64,000 nt of DNA, from assembly GCA_937892955.1 (NCBI GenBank), contig CALBKH010000008.1, positions 1 through 64,000 of the forward strand. The letters run 5' to 3'. Under the pieces are notes generated by a model. It did no database searches. It was not told the origin of the DNA and was given only the letters and a program-made list of their open reading frames with translations. The position numbers were made by a program, and so were the translations under genes. Origin of the DNA: an uncultured Alphaproteobacteria bacterium. Lineage in GTDB: Bacteria; Pseudomonadota; Alphaproteobacteria; Rhizobiales; Ancalomicrobiaceae. Positions 32,756-40,931 of this stretch are shown here, piece by piece (position 1 is the stretch's first letter; the number at the start of each line of letters is the position of its first letter).

Positions 32756-34003
32756 TCAGAAGTCGCGACGGATGCGGAGGAAGCCGACGACCGCGTCGCG
32801 ATCGGCCAGGCCGGAAGCCGCCGAGAAGTCGACGTCCTTGTACTCGACTTCGCCGATGATGCTGAGGCCCGAGACCGGGGTCCAGGTCACGTTGCCGCCG
32901 ATGTCGAACTGCTTGTAGTCGACGCCGCCGACGGTCGGCTCGTCGTAGGAGGCATAGGACGCGGTGAGCGAGGTGCTCACGGTCTTGGTCCAGCCGTGGG
33001 TCAGGCCGGCGGCCACGGCCCAGGCGCGGGTCTGCTGAACGTTGCCGAGACCGTCGACGAAGAAGTCGCCACCGGCGTACCAGTCGGGCGACACGTAGCT
33101 GATCGCGCCCTTCGAATAGGCGGCCTGGACGGCGAGCACGTCCGACGCGCCGAGCATCGGCAGGTTGATCTTCACGCCGGCGCCGACGGCATAGCCCATC
33201 TTCGAGGCCTGAGCCGGGGCCGGGAACACCGAACGATCCTCGTGGAGAACACCCATGACCTGAGCCGAACCCCAAGACTGGGCGATGTTCACGTTGGCGA
33301 CGAGGTCGGGAAGCTCGACCCCGCCATAGGGCGAGGTGCCGAAGCTGTTGAACGTCGGCGACAGCGGGTTGGAGTCGACGCTCCAGCGACGGCCGGCACC
33401 GTTGCCGGTGGTCGGATCTTCGATCGACGCGGTGGCGGAGATGCCGTTGCCGAAGGAGAAGGTGTAGGCGAGCAGGTTGACGATCGAGTCGGAGTGAGCC
33501 GTCTCGAAGATCGAGGACAGGTGGTCACCGGTGTAGAAGTCGAACATCGAGGTGGCGCGACCGGCGGTCAGGCCGGCGAACTGGATGAAGCCCTTCTCCA
33601 GGCTGATCTGGCTGGTGCCGTTCAGGCCGTTCGCCCAGGGCTGCGAACCGATGGTCTGCTGGAGCTCGATGTACGAGCGCAGGAGACCCATCTCGGTGTT
33701 GGTGCGGGCGTCGAAGTGGATGTTCCAGCGGGTGCCGGTGGAGATGGCGTTCTCGCCACGGCGGGTGCCGTAGCCGAGACCATACGCGGAGCTCTCCTTG
33801 TAGGCGCCGTACTGGGCCCACACGTAGCCGCCGATCTTCAGGCAGGTGTCGGAACCCGGGATGTAGAAGAAGCCTTCGCCGTAGGCGTCGCAGACCTTGA
33901 CGTAGTTCGCGGCGGCCGGGGCCTTCTTGCCGAGATCGGCGGCCTGAGCGGTACCGGCGAGGCCGACCACGGCGGCGGCGGCGAGAGCGAGCTTGAAGTT
34001 CAT
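32756..34003 (-). CDS. Porin_2-family outer-membrane porin (paralogue 2)
   Basis: A 415-residue porin very like its downstream neighbour. The 21-residue signal peptide is identical, and the first 60 residues differ at only a few sites. The strands MGLLRSYIELQQ, FIQFAGLTAGRATSMFDF and LLAYTFSFGNGISATASIEDPTTG also match closely, while predicted loop regions diverge (for example NPLSPTFNSFGTSPYGGVEL). The last residue is Phe. The ATG is preceded by GGGGG-TTT. A tandem pair with conserved ends and variable loops recalls Brucella omp2a/omp2b, where only one copy is usually expressed strongly; which copy that would be here cannot be told. Confidence 0.93.
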   Translation of the reverse strand: MNFKLALAAAAVVGLAGTAQAADLGKKAPAAANYVKVCDAYGEGFFYIPGSDTCLKIGGYVWAQYGAYKESSAYGLGYGTRRGENAISTGTRWNIHFDARTNTEMGLLRSYIELQQTIGSQPWANGLNGTSQISLEKGFIQFAGLTAGRATSMFDFYTGDHLSSIFETAHSDSIVNLLAYTFSFGNGISATASIEDPTTGNGAGRRWSVDSNPLSPTFNSFGTSPYGGVELPDLVANVNIAQSWGSAQVMGVLHEDRSVFPAPAQASKMGYAVGAGVKINLPMLGASDVLAVQAAYSKGAISYVSPDWYAGGDFFVDGLGNVQQTRAWAVAAGLTHGWTKTVSTSLTASYASYDEPTVGGVDYKQFDIGGNVTWTPVSGLSIIGEVEYKDVDFSAASGLADRDAVVGFLRIRRDF

Positions 34004-34452
34004 GTTGGGAAACCCCCTGATGTTTCGCTTCCGGACGATGCCCTTCGGCTATCCCACCCGACGTGACGAACAACGAACCATCGGGCGATGTGGCGAGCAC
34101 CATCGTTGGCTCGAACAGTAATCGCATCGCGGGCATTGGGAAGCGCCAAGCGCCGCCGCCGAGCTCGGACGAGCGGCTTTGAAAGTCCCCTGTTGCACTG
34201 TCGTCACAGTTTTTCGGTCGCCGAAATTCGAACTGGACGAATTCGACGCATGTGGTGAGAAAACAGGCGGTTTTCCGCCTCGAAATGCGTCGGCGATCTG
34301 CCCCTTCCGAATGGCCGAATCCCCTCTCGAACTCGACAGGCGCGCCTCGGCGTGAAAGGAATCGCGGTCGGGCGGCGGCGACCGTCACCCACCGTCACGG
34401 GCAGAGAATACCCGCATGGCGTGTAGCGGAGAGAAGACGAAGGGGAAACGCG
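34004..34452. other. divergent intergenic region between porin 2 and mtnA
   Basis: About 450 bases without a gene, presumably holding the promoters of both. The centre is less G+C-rich (CACAGTTTTTCGG near 34,205). No riboswitch fold, such as the SAM-type expected near methionine genes, was recognised. Confidence 0.45.
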
Positions 34453-35559
34453 ATGACGCAGGAGAGAGTCAGGCCGATCCGTCGCGGCGCCGACGGCGGC
34501 GTCGAGATCATCGATCAGACCCTGCTTCCGCACGTCTTCGCGATGCGCCGGCTGGAAAGCCTCGAGGATGCGGCGGAGGCGATCGAAGCGATGCGGGTGC
34601 GCGGCGCGCCGCTGATCGGCGCGACCGCCGCCTACGGCATGGCGCTGGCCCTGGTCGCCGACGCCTCGGATGCCGGGCTCGACGCCGCCCGGACGCGGCT
34701 CGCGCGCACGCGGCCGACGGCGATCAATCTGATCTGGGCACTCGACGAGATGAGGTCCCTGCTGGCGCCGCTCGGCCCCGCCGATCGCCTCGCGGCCGCC
34801 TTCACACGAGCCGACGAGATCGCCGAGGAGGACGTGGCGATCTGCGCGGCGATCGGCCGGCACGGGCTCGAGATCTTCCGCGACATCCTCTCCGACAAGC
34901 CGGCGGGGGCGCGGCTCAACGTGCTCACCCACTGCAACGCCGGACGCCTCGCCACCGTCGACTGGGGCACGGCGACGGCGCCGATCTACATGGCGCACGA
35001 GGCGGGACTGCCGATCCACGTGTGGGTCGACGAGACACGGCCGCGCAATCAGGGCGCCTCGCTCACCGCCTGGGAACTCGCCGAACGCGGCGTGCCGCAC
35101 ACCGTCATCCCCGACAACACCGGCGGCCATCTGATGCAACATGGGCTGGTCGACGTGGTGATCGTCGGCACCGACCGCACCACCGCGAACGGCGACGTCT
35201 GCAACAAGATCGGCACCTATCTGAAGGCGCTCGCCGCCCACGACAACGGCGTGCCGTTCTACGTCGCCCTGCCCTCGCCGACCATCGACTTCCGGGTCGG
35301 AGACGGCGTCGCCGAGATCCCTATCGAGCAGAGGGGAGCCGAAGAGGTCAGCCACATGGCGGGGATGACCGCCGACGGGCGGGTGGAGACGGTGCGAATC
35401 GTCCCGGAGGGGGCGCGGGTGGCGAATTACGCCTTCGACGTCACGCCGGCGCGGCTGGTCACCGGGCTCGTCACCGAACGCGGTGTCGTCGCGGCGAATC
35501 GCGACGCTCTCGCCACCGCTTTTCCCGAAGCGGCGCGCGCGGCGGGTCGGATCGGCTGA
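34453..35559 (+). CDS. mtnA: S-methyl-5-thioribose-1-phosphate isomerase
   Basis: Methionine salvage enzyme converting methylthioribose 1-phosphate to methylthioribulose 1-phosphate. The 368-residue protein has MRVRGAPLIGATAAYG, the catalytic cysteine Cys161 in LTHCNAGRLATVDWGTATAP and the catalytic aspartate Asp241 in GTDRTTANGDVCNKIGTY, all diagnostic of MtnA rather than eIF2B-alpha. The length excludes the 66 open codons upstream of the AGGGG-preceded ATG. No other salvage gene is adjacent, so the rest of the pathway must lie elsewhere. The 3' side carries a three-hairpin repeat. Confidence 0.95.
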   Translation: MTQERVRPIRRGADGGVEIIDQTLLPHVFAMRRLESLEDAAEAIEAMRVRGAPLIGATAAYGMALALVADASDAGLDAARTRLARTRPTAINLIWALDEMRSLLAPLGPADRLAAAFTRADEIAEEDVAICAAIGRHGLEIFRDILSDKPAGARLNVLTHCNAGRLATVDWGTATAPIYMAHEAGLPIHVWVDETRPRNQGASLTAWELAERGVPHTVIPDNTGGHLMQHGLVDVVIVGTDRTTANGDVCNKIGTYLKALAAHDNGVPFYVALPSPTIDFRVGDGVAEIPIEQRGAEEVSHMAGMTADGRVETVRIVPEGARVANYAFDVTPARLVTGLVTERGVVAANRDALATAFPEAARAAGRIG

Positions 35560-35594
35560 GCGGCGAGCCGACGCGCCCTGCGTACGGCGCGTTT

Positions 35595-35726
35595 CATACT
35601 GGGCTCATGAAATTCGGACTCGTCCGAGTTTCATGAGCGTCGCGGCCTGGCCGGCCGACGCCCGTTCGGGCTTGCCTTCGCCGACGATGTTTCGAAAAGG
35701 TCGAAACGTCGTCGGCTCGGTTTCAG
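35595..35726 (+). repeat. three-hairpin intergenic repeat, subfamily 1, full copy
   Basis: Begins CATACTGGG and ends CTCGGTTTCAG. Hairpin 1 is 35,604-35,637 (CTCATGAAATTCGGAC with its partner, one G-T pair). The central hairpin is GCCCGTTCGGGC at 35,660-35,671. Hairpin 2 is 35,680-35,716 (GCCGACGATGTTTCGA with its partner). It sits between the convergent mtnA and galE, about 30 bases from each stop, and is the only copy not fused to a stop codon. Confidence 0.85.
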
Positions 35727-35755
35727 ATGTGGCCGCGCCGCGCGCGCGGCGCGGC

Positions 35756-36745
35756 TCAGAGACGGTTGCGGCGCATCAGGACCTCTTCCCAGGCCAGCGC
35801 GTGGCCGACGATGGTGTCGAGGTCGGCGTGAGCCGGATGCCAGTCGAGGTGGGCGTGGATCTTGTCGACGCGGGCGACGATCGCCTCGGCGTCGCCGGCG
35901 CGGCGCGGGCCGTAGGTGACGGGCAGCGGCTTGCCACCGACCCGTTCCACCGCCTTCAGCACCTCGAGCACCGAGAAGCCGCGGCCGTAGCCGCAGTTGG
36001 CGACGAGGCTGGTCTTCTGCGAACGCAGGTATTCGAGCGCCAGGACATGGGCCTCGGCGAGGTCGGTGACGTGGATGTAGTCGCGCACACCGGTGCCGTC
36101 GGGGGTGGCGTAGTCGGTGCCGAAGACCTCGATCGAAGGCCGGCGGCCGAGCAGCGCTTCGCAGGCGACCTTGATCAGGTGGGTGGCGCCCTTGGTCGAC
36201 TGGCCGGTGCGCCCCTTGGGATCGGCGCCGGCGACGTTGAAGTAGCGCAGCGCCGCATAGCGGAAGTCGTGCGCCGCCGCGGTATCGCGCAGCATGATCT
36301 CGGTCATCAGCTTCGACGAGCCGTAGGGCGAGACCGGCAGCAGCGGCACGTCCTCGGGGACGGGAATGATCTCGGGGTTGCCGTAGACCGCGGCGGTCGA
36401 GGAGAAGACGAAGTTCTTCACACCGTTGCGGACGGCGGCGGCCATCAGTTCCCGCGATTTGACGGTGTTGTTCCAATAGTACTTCAGCGGGTCGGTGACG
36501 CTCTCCGGCACGATGATCGAGCCGGCGAAATGGACGATGGCGTCGATGTCGCCGCGCGTCAGCAGCGTGTCGAGCAGGGTGCGGTCGGCGATGTCGCCAC
36601 GTACCAGCTCGGCCGCTTCCGGGATCGCCCAATCGAAGCCGGTGGAGAGATCGTCGAGCACCACGACCTTCTCGCCCCGATCGACGAGCGCCCAGACCAG
36701 ATGGCTGCCGATGTAACCGCAGCCGCCCGTCACCAGTACCGTCAT
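35756..36745 (-). CDS. galE: UDP-glucose 4-epimerase
   Basis: Interconverts UDP-glucose and UDP-galactose for surface polysaccharide or LPS synthesis. The 329-residue SDR protein has the NAD-binding TGGCGYIGSH at 8-17, VHFAGSIIVPESV, the FSSTAAVYG serine strand and the catalytic YGSSK. The substrate-binding loops ALRYFNVAGADP and GVRDYIHVTDLA are typical of bacterial GalE. The ATG has a GAGAGGAAG site; five extra in-frame codons upstream are unlikely. It is convergent with mtnA, with a repeat element between the ends. Confidence 0.93.
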   Translation of the reverse strand: MTVLVTGGCGYIGSHLVWALVDRGEKVVVLDDLSTGFDWAIPEAAELVRGDIADRTLLDTLLTRGDIDAIVHFAGSIIVPESVTDPLKYYWNNTVKSRELMAAAVRNGVKNFVFSSTAAVYGNPEIIPVPEDVPLLPVSPYGSSKLMTEIMLRDTAAAHDFRYAALRYFNVAGADPKGRTGQSTKGATHLIKVACEALLGRRPSIEVFGTDYATPDGTGVRDYIHVTDLAEAHVLALEYLRSQKTSLVANCGYGRGFSVLEVLKAVERVGGKPLPVTYGPRRAGDAEAIVARVDKIHAHLDWHPAHADLDTIVGHALAWEEVLMRRNRL

Positions 36746-36830
36746 GCTTCCTCTCCACACTTCGCGAATTCGGCGTCGATCCTAGCGGGGAGTGGTGACC
36801 GGGCCGTCAACGTGGAAGGCGGCGAGCCCG

Positions 36831-36864
36831 AAAAAATCGAACCGCCGAGGGCTCCCCCGGCGGT
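36831..36864 (-). terminator. intrinsic terminator of the 62-residue protein gene
   Basis: Stem ACCGCCG/CGGCGGT with inner GGG/CCC pairing. On the minus strand it is followed by TCGATTTTTT. It stands about 75 bases after the small gene and upstream of galE, so it isolates galE from it. Confidence 0.8.
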
Positions 36865-36938
36865 CGCGGATCTTCGGACGTCGTGGATGCGGTGGCGGCG
36901 TCCGCGCCGATCGGCGCGGCTCGAGCACGCCGACGCGA

Positions 36939-37127
36939 TCAGCGCAGCTTCAGCATGCCTGTGGCAGGACGGATCGAGCCGGTCGTCTCGACCTGGAAGC
37001 GCGACGCGTCGACGCCGGCGCGGGCCGGATCGGCGGAGGCGCGGGCATGATCGATCGGGCGGACGAGCACGGCGGCGCCGAGGACGAGGCCGAGGGCGAG
37101 AATGCGGGTGTCGATGGTCCGTCTCAT
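36939..37127 (-). CDS. small exported hypothetical protein, 62 residues
   Basis: Family not recognised. The product begins MRRTIDTRILALGLVLGAAVLVRP, a basic n-region and a hydrophobic stretch typical of a signal peptide or anchor. The remaining 38 residues contain ASADPARAGVDASRF and VETTGSIRPATG; the short TTGSI string turns up in small secreted proteins of this bacterial order. A GAGGACG site lies upstream and a good intrinsic terminator downstream, which together argue for a real single-gene unit. A CtrA-like box is about 140 bases upstream. Confidence 0.6.
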   Translation of the reverse strand: MRRTIDTRILALGLVLGAAVLVRPIDHARASADPARAGVDASRFQVETTGSIRPATGMLKLR

Positions 37128-37466
37128 GGGTCGGCGTCCTCGGCTCGAGCAACGGGCGAACGCGCCACGCGGAAAGGGCGACCGGCGGCGGCGGTACTGG
37201 GCGGTATCTGGTGGACCGAGGGGAGCGGGAACCCGCCCTCGACGCGTCCGATGTCGCCCGAAGACCGTTTACGAGAGGTTAATCCGAAGGTCGTCCACAG
37301 CCCTCGTATCGATTCGTACCACCGCCCCGCCGCGACATGGTTAACGGCGGCGGGTCGGCGCTCCTCCGGACGTGGTGAAACGGCAAGATCCGGGGCGGAA
37401 ATCGGGCGACGCCGGGGCGTCACCGGGGCCGCCGGTCGGCCTTCCCGGTGGCTCCCACGGCGGACC
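37128..37466. other. intergenic region upstream of the 62-residue protein gene
   Basis: About 340 bases without a gene. It contains the CtrA-like box described separately and a hairpin CCCCGCCG ... CGGCGGCGGG at about 37,325-37,353 whose loop holds GGTTAA. Otherwise nothing is recognised. Confidence 0.45.
37268..37282. promoter_or_regulatory. CtrA-like box TTTA-N7-TTAA
   Basis: TTTA, CGAGAGG, TTAA: the same arrangement as at 5,999 and 32,457. It lies 140 bases upstream of the small exported protein gene. Confidence 0.4.
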
Positions 37467-38150
37467 TCACAGAAGCGCCAGGAGGCGGCAGGGACCACCG
37501 GTCGCGCCGGCGATCTTCGGGGCGCCGACGACGATCGTCGCGCCGCGCGCCGGCACCTGCTCGAGGTTGGCGACGCATTCGAGGCCGTAGCGGCCGGAGG
37601 GCAGCCAGAAGCGATGCACCGGCAGGTCGGGCGAGGCGCCGGGGTCGAGCGACAGGGTGTCGACGGCGAGCGCCTTCGCGTCGCGCACCTCGGCGAGGAC
37701 GCGGGCGGCGGCGAGCGAGAAGCCGGGGAAGTGCATGACGCCGCTCGCATCGGCATTGCGGAAGCCCGCGTCGGCGACGCGCGCACCCCAACCGGAGAGC
37801 ATGGCGACGCAGGCGCCGGGCGGAATCACGCCGTGGGCCGATTCGTGGACGGCGATGTCGGCGAGATCGAGGGCGTGATCGGGATCGCGCGCCGCGCGGG
37901 CACGGACGTCGATCACCACGAGCGGCAGGATGAGGTCCTCGTCGGGGATCGAGGCGGCGTCGAGGCCCAGCGGATCGTAGTGGCGCGGGGCGTCGAGATG
38001 GGTGCCGATGTGCTCGTCGAGATGCCAGATATGGAGGCGATAGCCGTCGGTCGCGACCTCGGCACGGCGTTCGAGCGCGAGGCCGGGCACGCCGTCCCAG
38101 GTCGGGAAGGCGGGGGACAAGGGGTGAGTGAGGTCGACGACGCGCGGCAT
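37467..38150 (-). CDS. cyclase-family metal-dependent hydrolase (kynurenine formamidase-like)
   Basis: The 227-residue protein belongs to the cyclase family that includes KynB and isatin hydrolase. The opening VDLTHPLSPAFPTWDG and the metal-binding signature HLDEHIGTHLDAPRHY (about 43-58) are both intact. A second histidine/glutamate set (HESAHGVI, SGVMHFPGFS) and GRYGLECVANLEQVPARGATIVVGAP complete the fold. No tryptophan-degradation gene is adjacent, so the substrate remains open. It is followed upstream on the same strand, after about 20 bases, by the HicA-like gene, and may be read through from it. Confidence 0.85.
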   Translation of the reverse strand: MPRVVDLTHPLSPAFPTWDGVPGLALERRAEVATDGYRLHIWHLDEHIGTHLDAPRHYDPLGLDAASIPDEDLILPLVVIDVRARAARDPDHALDLADIAVHESAHGVIPPGACVAMLSGWGARVADAGFRNADASGVMHFPGFSLAAARVLAEVRDAKALAVDTLSLDPGASPDLPVHRFWLPSGRYGLECVANLEQVPARGATIVVGAPKIAGATGGPCRLLALL

Positions 38151-38172
38151 GGGGATCTCGGTGCCCGTCTGT

Positions 38173-38367
38173 TCAGAATGCCTTCGGCAGACCCGCCTGC
38201 TTCAGAACCGCATTGGCGGTGTGACGGGACTTCACCGAGCGGTCGACGGTGAATGGCCGCGCCGACTTCGGGCTGCGCCAGATCTCGTGATCTCCCCTGC
38301 CCTGACGGACCTTCTCGCACCCGCCATCCAACAAGAGCCGAATCAGATCCGGATAGAAATCGGTCAT
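38173..38367 (-). CDS. hicA: HicA-like mRNA interferase toxin
   Basis: A 64-residue protein of the YcfA/HicA family, which forms a double-stranded-RNA-binding-like fold and cleaves mRNA. Matching features are LIRLLLDGGCEKVRQGRGDHEIWRS, where His27 fits the catalytic histidine, and the C-terminal SRHTANAVLKQAGL. The usual G(S/T)H(H/Y) reads GDHE here, so activity should be tested. Its ATG overlaps the stop of the antitoxin gene (ATGA), the usual coupling in toxin-antitoxin operons. A long overlapping open frame on the same strand across the ABC-F gene is an artefact. Confidence 0.8.
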   Translation of the reverse strand: MTDFYPDLIRLLLDGGCEKVRQGRGDHEIWRSPKSARPFTVDRSVKSRHTANAVLKQAGLPKAF

Positions 38368-38591
38368 GCGGCACGCGGCGTGACGCGAGCCGATGCATGA
38401 GCGACGATCTCGATCAGGATTTCGCCTTGAGGCGGTTCGTCCTCGAGGAGATCGCCGATCATCGTCGGGATCTTGGCGGTCAGGTCTTCGAAAGTACCGG
38501 CCTCGGTGGCGAGTCCCACGTCGTCGCTCGTGGCGACCCAGACCTTCGCCTCGCCATCCCAATCGGCCCTCACCAGGATCATGCGTGCCAT
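38364..38591 (-). CDS. DUF1902/HicB-like antitoxin
   Basis: A 75-residue partner upstream of hicA. The sequence AKVWVATSDDVGLATEAGTFEDLTAKI resembles the partial-RNase-H fold of HicB and DUF1902 antitoxins, whose hallmark is W-x-A-x-(S/C)-xDxPGLxTEA. LLEDEPPQGEILIEIVAHASARV forms the last strands. No ribbon-helix-helix DNA-binding domain is present, so autoregulation would need another factor. A second ATG three codons downstream is an alternative start. It is divergent from the ABC-F gene, with about 106 bases between them. Confidence 0.75.
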   Translation of the reverse strand: MARMILVRADWDGEAKVWVATSDDVGLATEAGTFEDLTAKIPTMIGDLLEDEPPQGEILIEIVAHASARVTPRAA

Positions 38592-38697
38592 CGCCGTCGC
38601 CCTCTCGTTCTCGCCCTCGATGATGCACGCGAACGCGTCGGATTTCCATGCGCCACTCCCGTCGACGTCCCGGCCCATCTCGGCTAGAGAAGCCCCC

Positions 38698-40602
38698 ATG
38701 CTCGTCGTCACCGATCTCACCTTCCGCATCGCCGGCCGCACCCTCCTCGAGGGGGCGTCGGTGGTGATTCCGACCGGGGCCAAGGCCGGGTTCGTCGGCA
38801 AGAACGGGACGGGCAAGACCACGCTCTTCAAGATCGTCACCGGCGAATGGGCGGCGGAGAGCGGGTCGATCCAATTGCCCAAGGCGGCGAAGATCGGTCA
38901 GGTGGCGCAGGAGGCGCCGGGGTCGGCGATCACGCTCCTCGACTTCGTCCTCGCCGCCGACAAGGAACGCGCGAGCCTTCTCGCCGAAGCAGAGACCGCC
39001 ACCGACGCGGCGCGCATCGCCGAGATTCACACTCGCCTTGCCGACATCCACGCCCATTCGGCCGAGGCGCGGGCGGCGACCATCCTCTCCGGCCTCGGTT
39101 TCGATCACGTGGCGCAGGCGCGGCCGTGTTCGGACTTCTCCGGCGGCTGGCGGATGCGGGTGGCGCTCGCGGCCGTCCTCTTCTCCGAACCGGACCTGCT
39201 GCTCCTCGACGAGCCGACCAACTACCTCGACCTCGAAGGGACGTTGTGGCTGCAGGACTACATCCGCCGCTATCCGCACACCGTCGTCGTCATTTCGCAT
39301 GATCGCGACCTGCTCGACACCGCCGTCGACATGATCGTCCATCTCGATCAGACGAAGCTCGTCGCCTATCGCGGCGGCTATTCCTCCTTCGAGCGGCAGC
39401 GCCACGAGAAGATGCTGCTCACCCAGAAGATGCGGGAGAAGCAGGAGGCGCAGCGCGCCCACATGCAGGCCTTCATCGATCGCTTCAAGGCCAAGGCGAC
39501 CAAGGCGCGGCAGGCGCAGAGCCGCATGAAGGCGCTGGCCAAGCTCCAGCCGATCGCGGCGATCGTGCAGGAGGACTCGCTGCCGATCGCCTTCCCGCAG
39601 CCGGTGGCGAAACTGTCGCCGCCGATCCTGGCGCTCGACGACGTCGCCGTCGGTTACGAGCCGGGCAAGCCGATCCTGAGGAAGGTCAGGCTGCGCATCG
39701 ACGAGGACGATCGCATCGCGCTGCTCGGTTCCAACGGCAACGGCAAGTCGACCTTCGCCAAGCTGATCGCCGAGAAGCTCGAGGCGGCGTCCGGCACGGT
39801 GGCGCGGGCGGGCAAACTGTCGATCGCCTATTTTGCCCAGCACCAACTCGACGAGCTCCGGCCCGCCGAGAGCCCGTTCGAGCACGTGGCGCGGCTGATG
39901 GTCGACGCGCCGGAGGCGAAGGTGCGCTCGCGCGTCGCCCAGATGGGCCTGCCGACCAGCCGCATGGACACGAAGGCCGCGGACCTCTCGGGCGGCGAGA
40001 AGGCGCGGCTGTTGCTCGGCATCGCCACCTTCCACGGCCCCAACCTGATGATTCTCGACGAGCCGACCAACCATCTCGACATCGACAGCCGCGAGGCGCT
40101 GGTCCAGGCACTCAACGACTATACCGGCGCGGTGATCGTCATCAGCCACGACCGCCATCTGGTCGAGGCGACCGCCGATCGGCTGCTGGTCGTCGCCGAC
40201 GGCACGGTGAAGGAGTTCGAGGGCGATCTCGACGACTATCGCCGGCTGGTGATCGAGGGCGGGACGTCCGCGAAGAGCGACAAGCGCGACGACGACGGCG
40301 AGGCCGGACGGGTCTCGGCGCTCGACCGGCGGCGCGCGGCTGCGGCGTTGCGTGAACAGCTGGCGCCGCTCAGGAAGAAGATCAAGGACGCCGAGAGCCG
40401 AATCGACAAGCTGCAGAAGGAGATCGCCAAGCTCGACGGCGACCTCGCCGATCCCGATCTCTTCACCCACGATTCGGCCAAGGGCACCCGGCTGATGAAG
40501 GCGCGCTCGGACGCCGAGAAGGCGCTCGCCGAGACGGAAGAGACGTGGCTCGAGCTCTCCGCCGAGCACGAGGAAGCCGAACGCGCCGCGCTCGACGTCT
40601 GA
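38698..40602 (+). CDS. ABC-F family ATPase
   Basis: A soluble twin-ATPase of the ABC-F group, whose members act on the ribosome. The 634 residues contain two nucleotide-binding domains. The first has Walker A GKNGTGKTT, signature FSGGWRMRV and Walker B LLLLDEPTNYLD. The second has GSNGNGKST, LSGGEKARL and LMILDEPTNHLD. The interdomain linker (about 235-300, QKMREKQEAQRAHMQAF) is a charged helix pair as in the P-site tRNA interaction motif. A C-terminal coiled coil (about 530-634) is present, as in YheS/Uup. There is no membrane domain. Which subgroup it belongs to is not certain. The start was chosen at MLVVTDLTF; 75 open codons upstream lie in the antitoxin region. The stop is the first triplet of a repeat. 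Confidence 0.92.
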   Translation: MLVVTDLTFRIAGRTLLEGASVVIPTGAKAGFVGKNGTGKTTLFKIVTGEWAAESGSIQLPKAAKIGQVAQEAPGSAITLLDFVLAADKERASLLAEAETATDAARIAEIHTRLADIHAHSAEARAATILSGLGFDHVAQARPCSDFSGGWRMRVALAAVLFSEPDLLLLDEPTNYLDLEGTLWLQDYIRRYPHTVVVISHDRDLLDTAVDMIVHLDQTKLVAYRGGYSSFERQRHEKMLLTQKMREKQEAQRAHMQAFIDRFKAKATKARQAQSRMKALAKLQPIAAIVQEDSLPIAFPQPVAKLSPPILALDDVAVGYEPGKPILRKVRLRIDEDDRIALLGSNGNGKSTFAKLIAEKLEAASGTVARAGKLSIAYFAQHQLDELRPAESPFEHVARLMVDAPEAKVRSRVAQMGLPTSRMDTKAADLSGGEKARLLLGIATFHGPNLMILDEPTNHLDIDSREALVQALNDYTGAVIVISHDRHLVEATADRLLVVADGTVKEFEGDLDDYRRLVIEGGTSAKSDKRDDDGEAGRVSALDRRRAAAALREQLAPLRKKIKDAESRIDKLQKEIAKLDGDLADPDLFTHDSAKGTRLMKARSDAEKALAETEETWLELSAEHEEAERAALDV

Positions 40603-40727
40603 TACTGGGCACACGAATTCCGGACTCGTCCGAAATTCGTGTGCGTTGCGGCCCGACCGGCCGACGCGCGTTCGCGCTTGCCTTCGCTCACGATGTTTCG
40701 AACGAGTCGAAACGTCGTGAGTTCGGT
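40600..40727 (+). repeat. three-hairpin intergenic repeat, subfamily 1, full copy
   Basis: Starts TGATACTGGGC, its TGA being the ABC-F stop. Hairpin 1 is 40,610-40,643 (CACACGAATTCCGGAC and partner). The central hairpin is GCGCGTTCGCGC at 40,656-40,667. Hairpin 2 is 40,687-40,721 (CTCACGATGTTTCGA and partner). It ends TTCGGT. The central stem differs from the other full copies by a compensated base pair. Confidence 0.85.
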
Positions 40728-40830
40728 GGGAGCCGCGAGAGACGCGGCAAGGTGCGGCATCCCGTCCCGCCCACGCGATCGTGAGGGCGAGGCCGTTTGC
40801 CCCCGCACGGTCCAGTCGCTATCACCGTCC

Positions 40831-40854
40831 ATATATTCGAAGGCTCGAATATAT
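40831..40854. promoter_or_regulatory. AT-rich palindrome, candidate operator of the TDT transporter gene
   Basis: Perfect 10-bp inverted repeat ATATATTCGA/TCGAATATAT with a 4-base spacer, in otherwise G+C-rich DNA, about 78 bases upstream of the transporter ATG. The ATAT...ATAT form and 24-base length resemble operators of ArsR/BigR-type repressors. No such regulator gene lies in the window, so the assignment is inference. Confidence 0.5.
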
Positions 40855-40931
40855 CTGCCCTGCACTCGATCGACTTGCGGTCGGGTTCGCAGCGGAAGAC
40901 GATGCGGGCCGATCCCAGGGGACCCTCGACC

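Noticed and set aside
38173..40614. Open frame of about 810 codons on the minus strand across the ABC-F gene.
   Set aside because: Shadow of the ABC-F gene. Only its last 64 codons are real, as the HicA-like gene.
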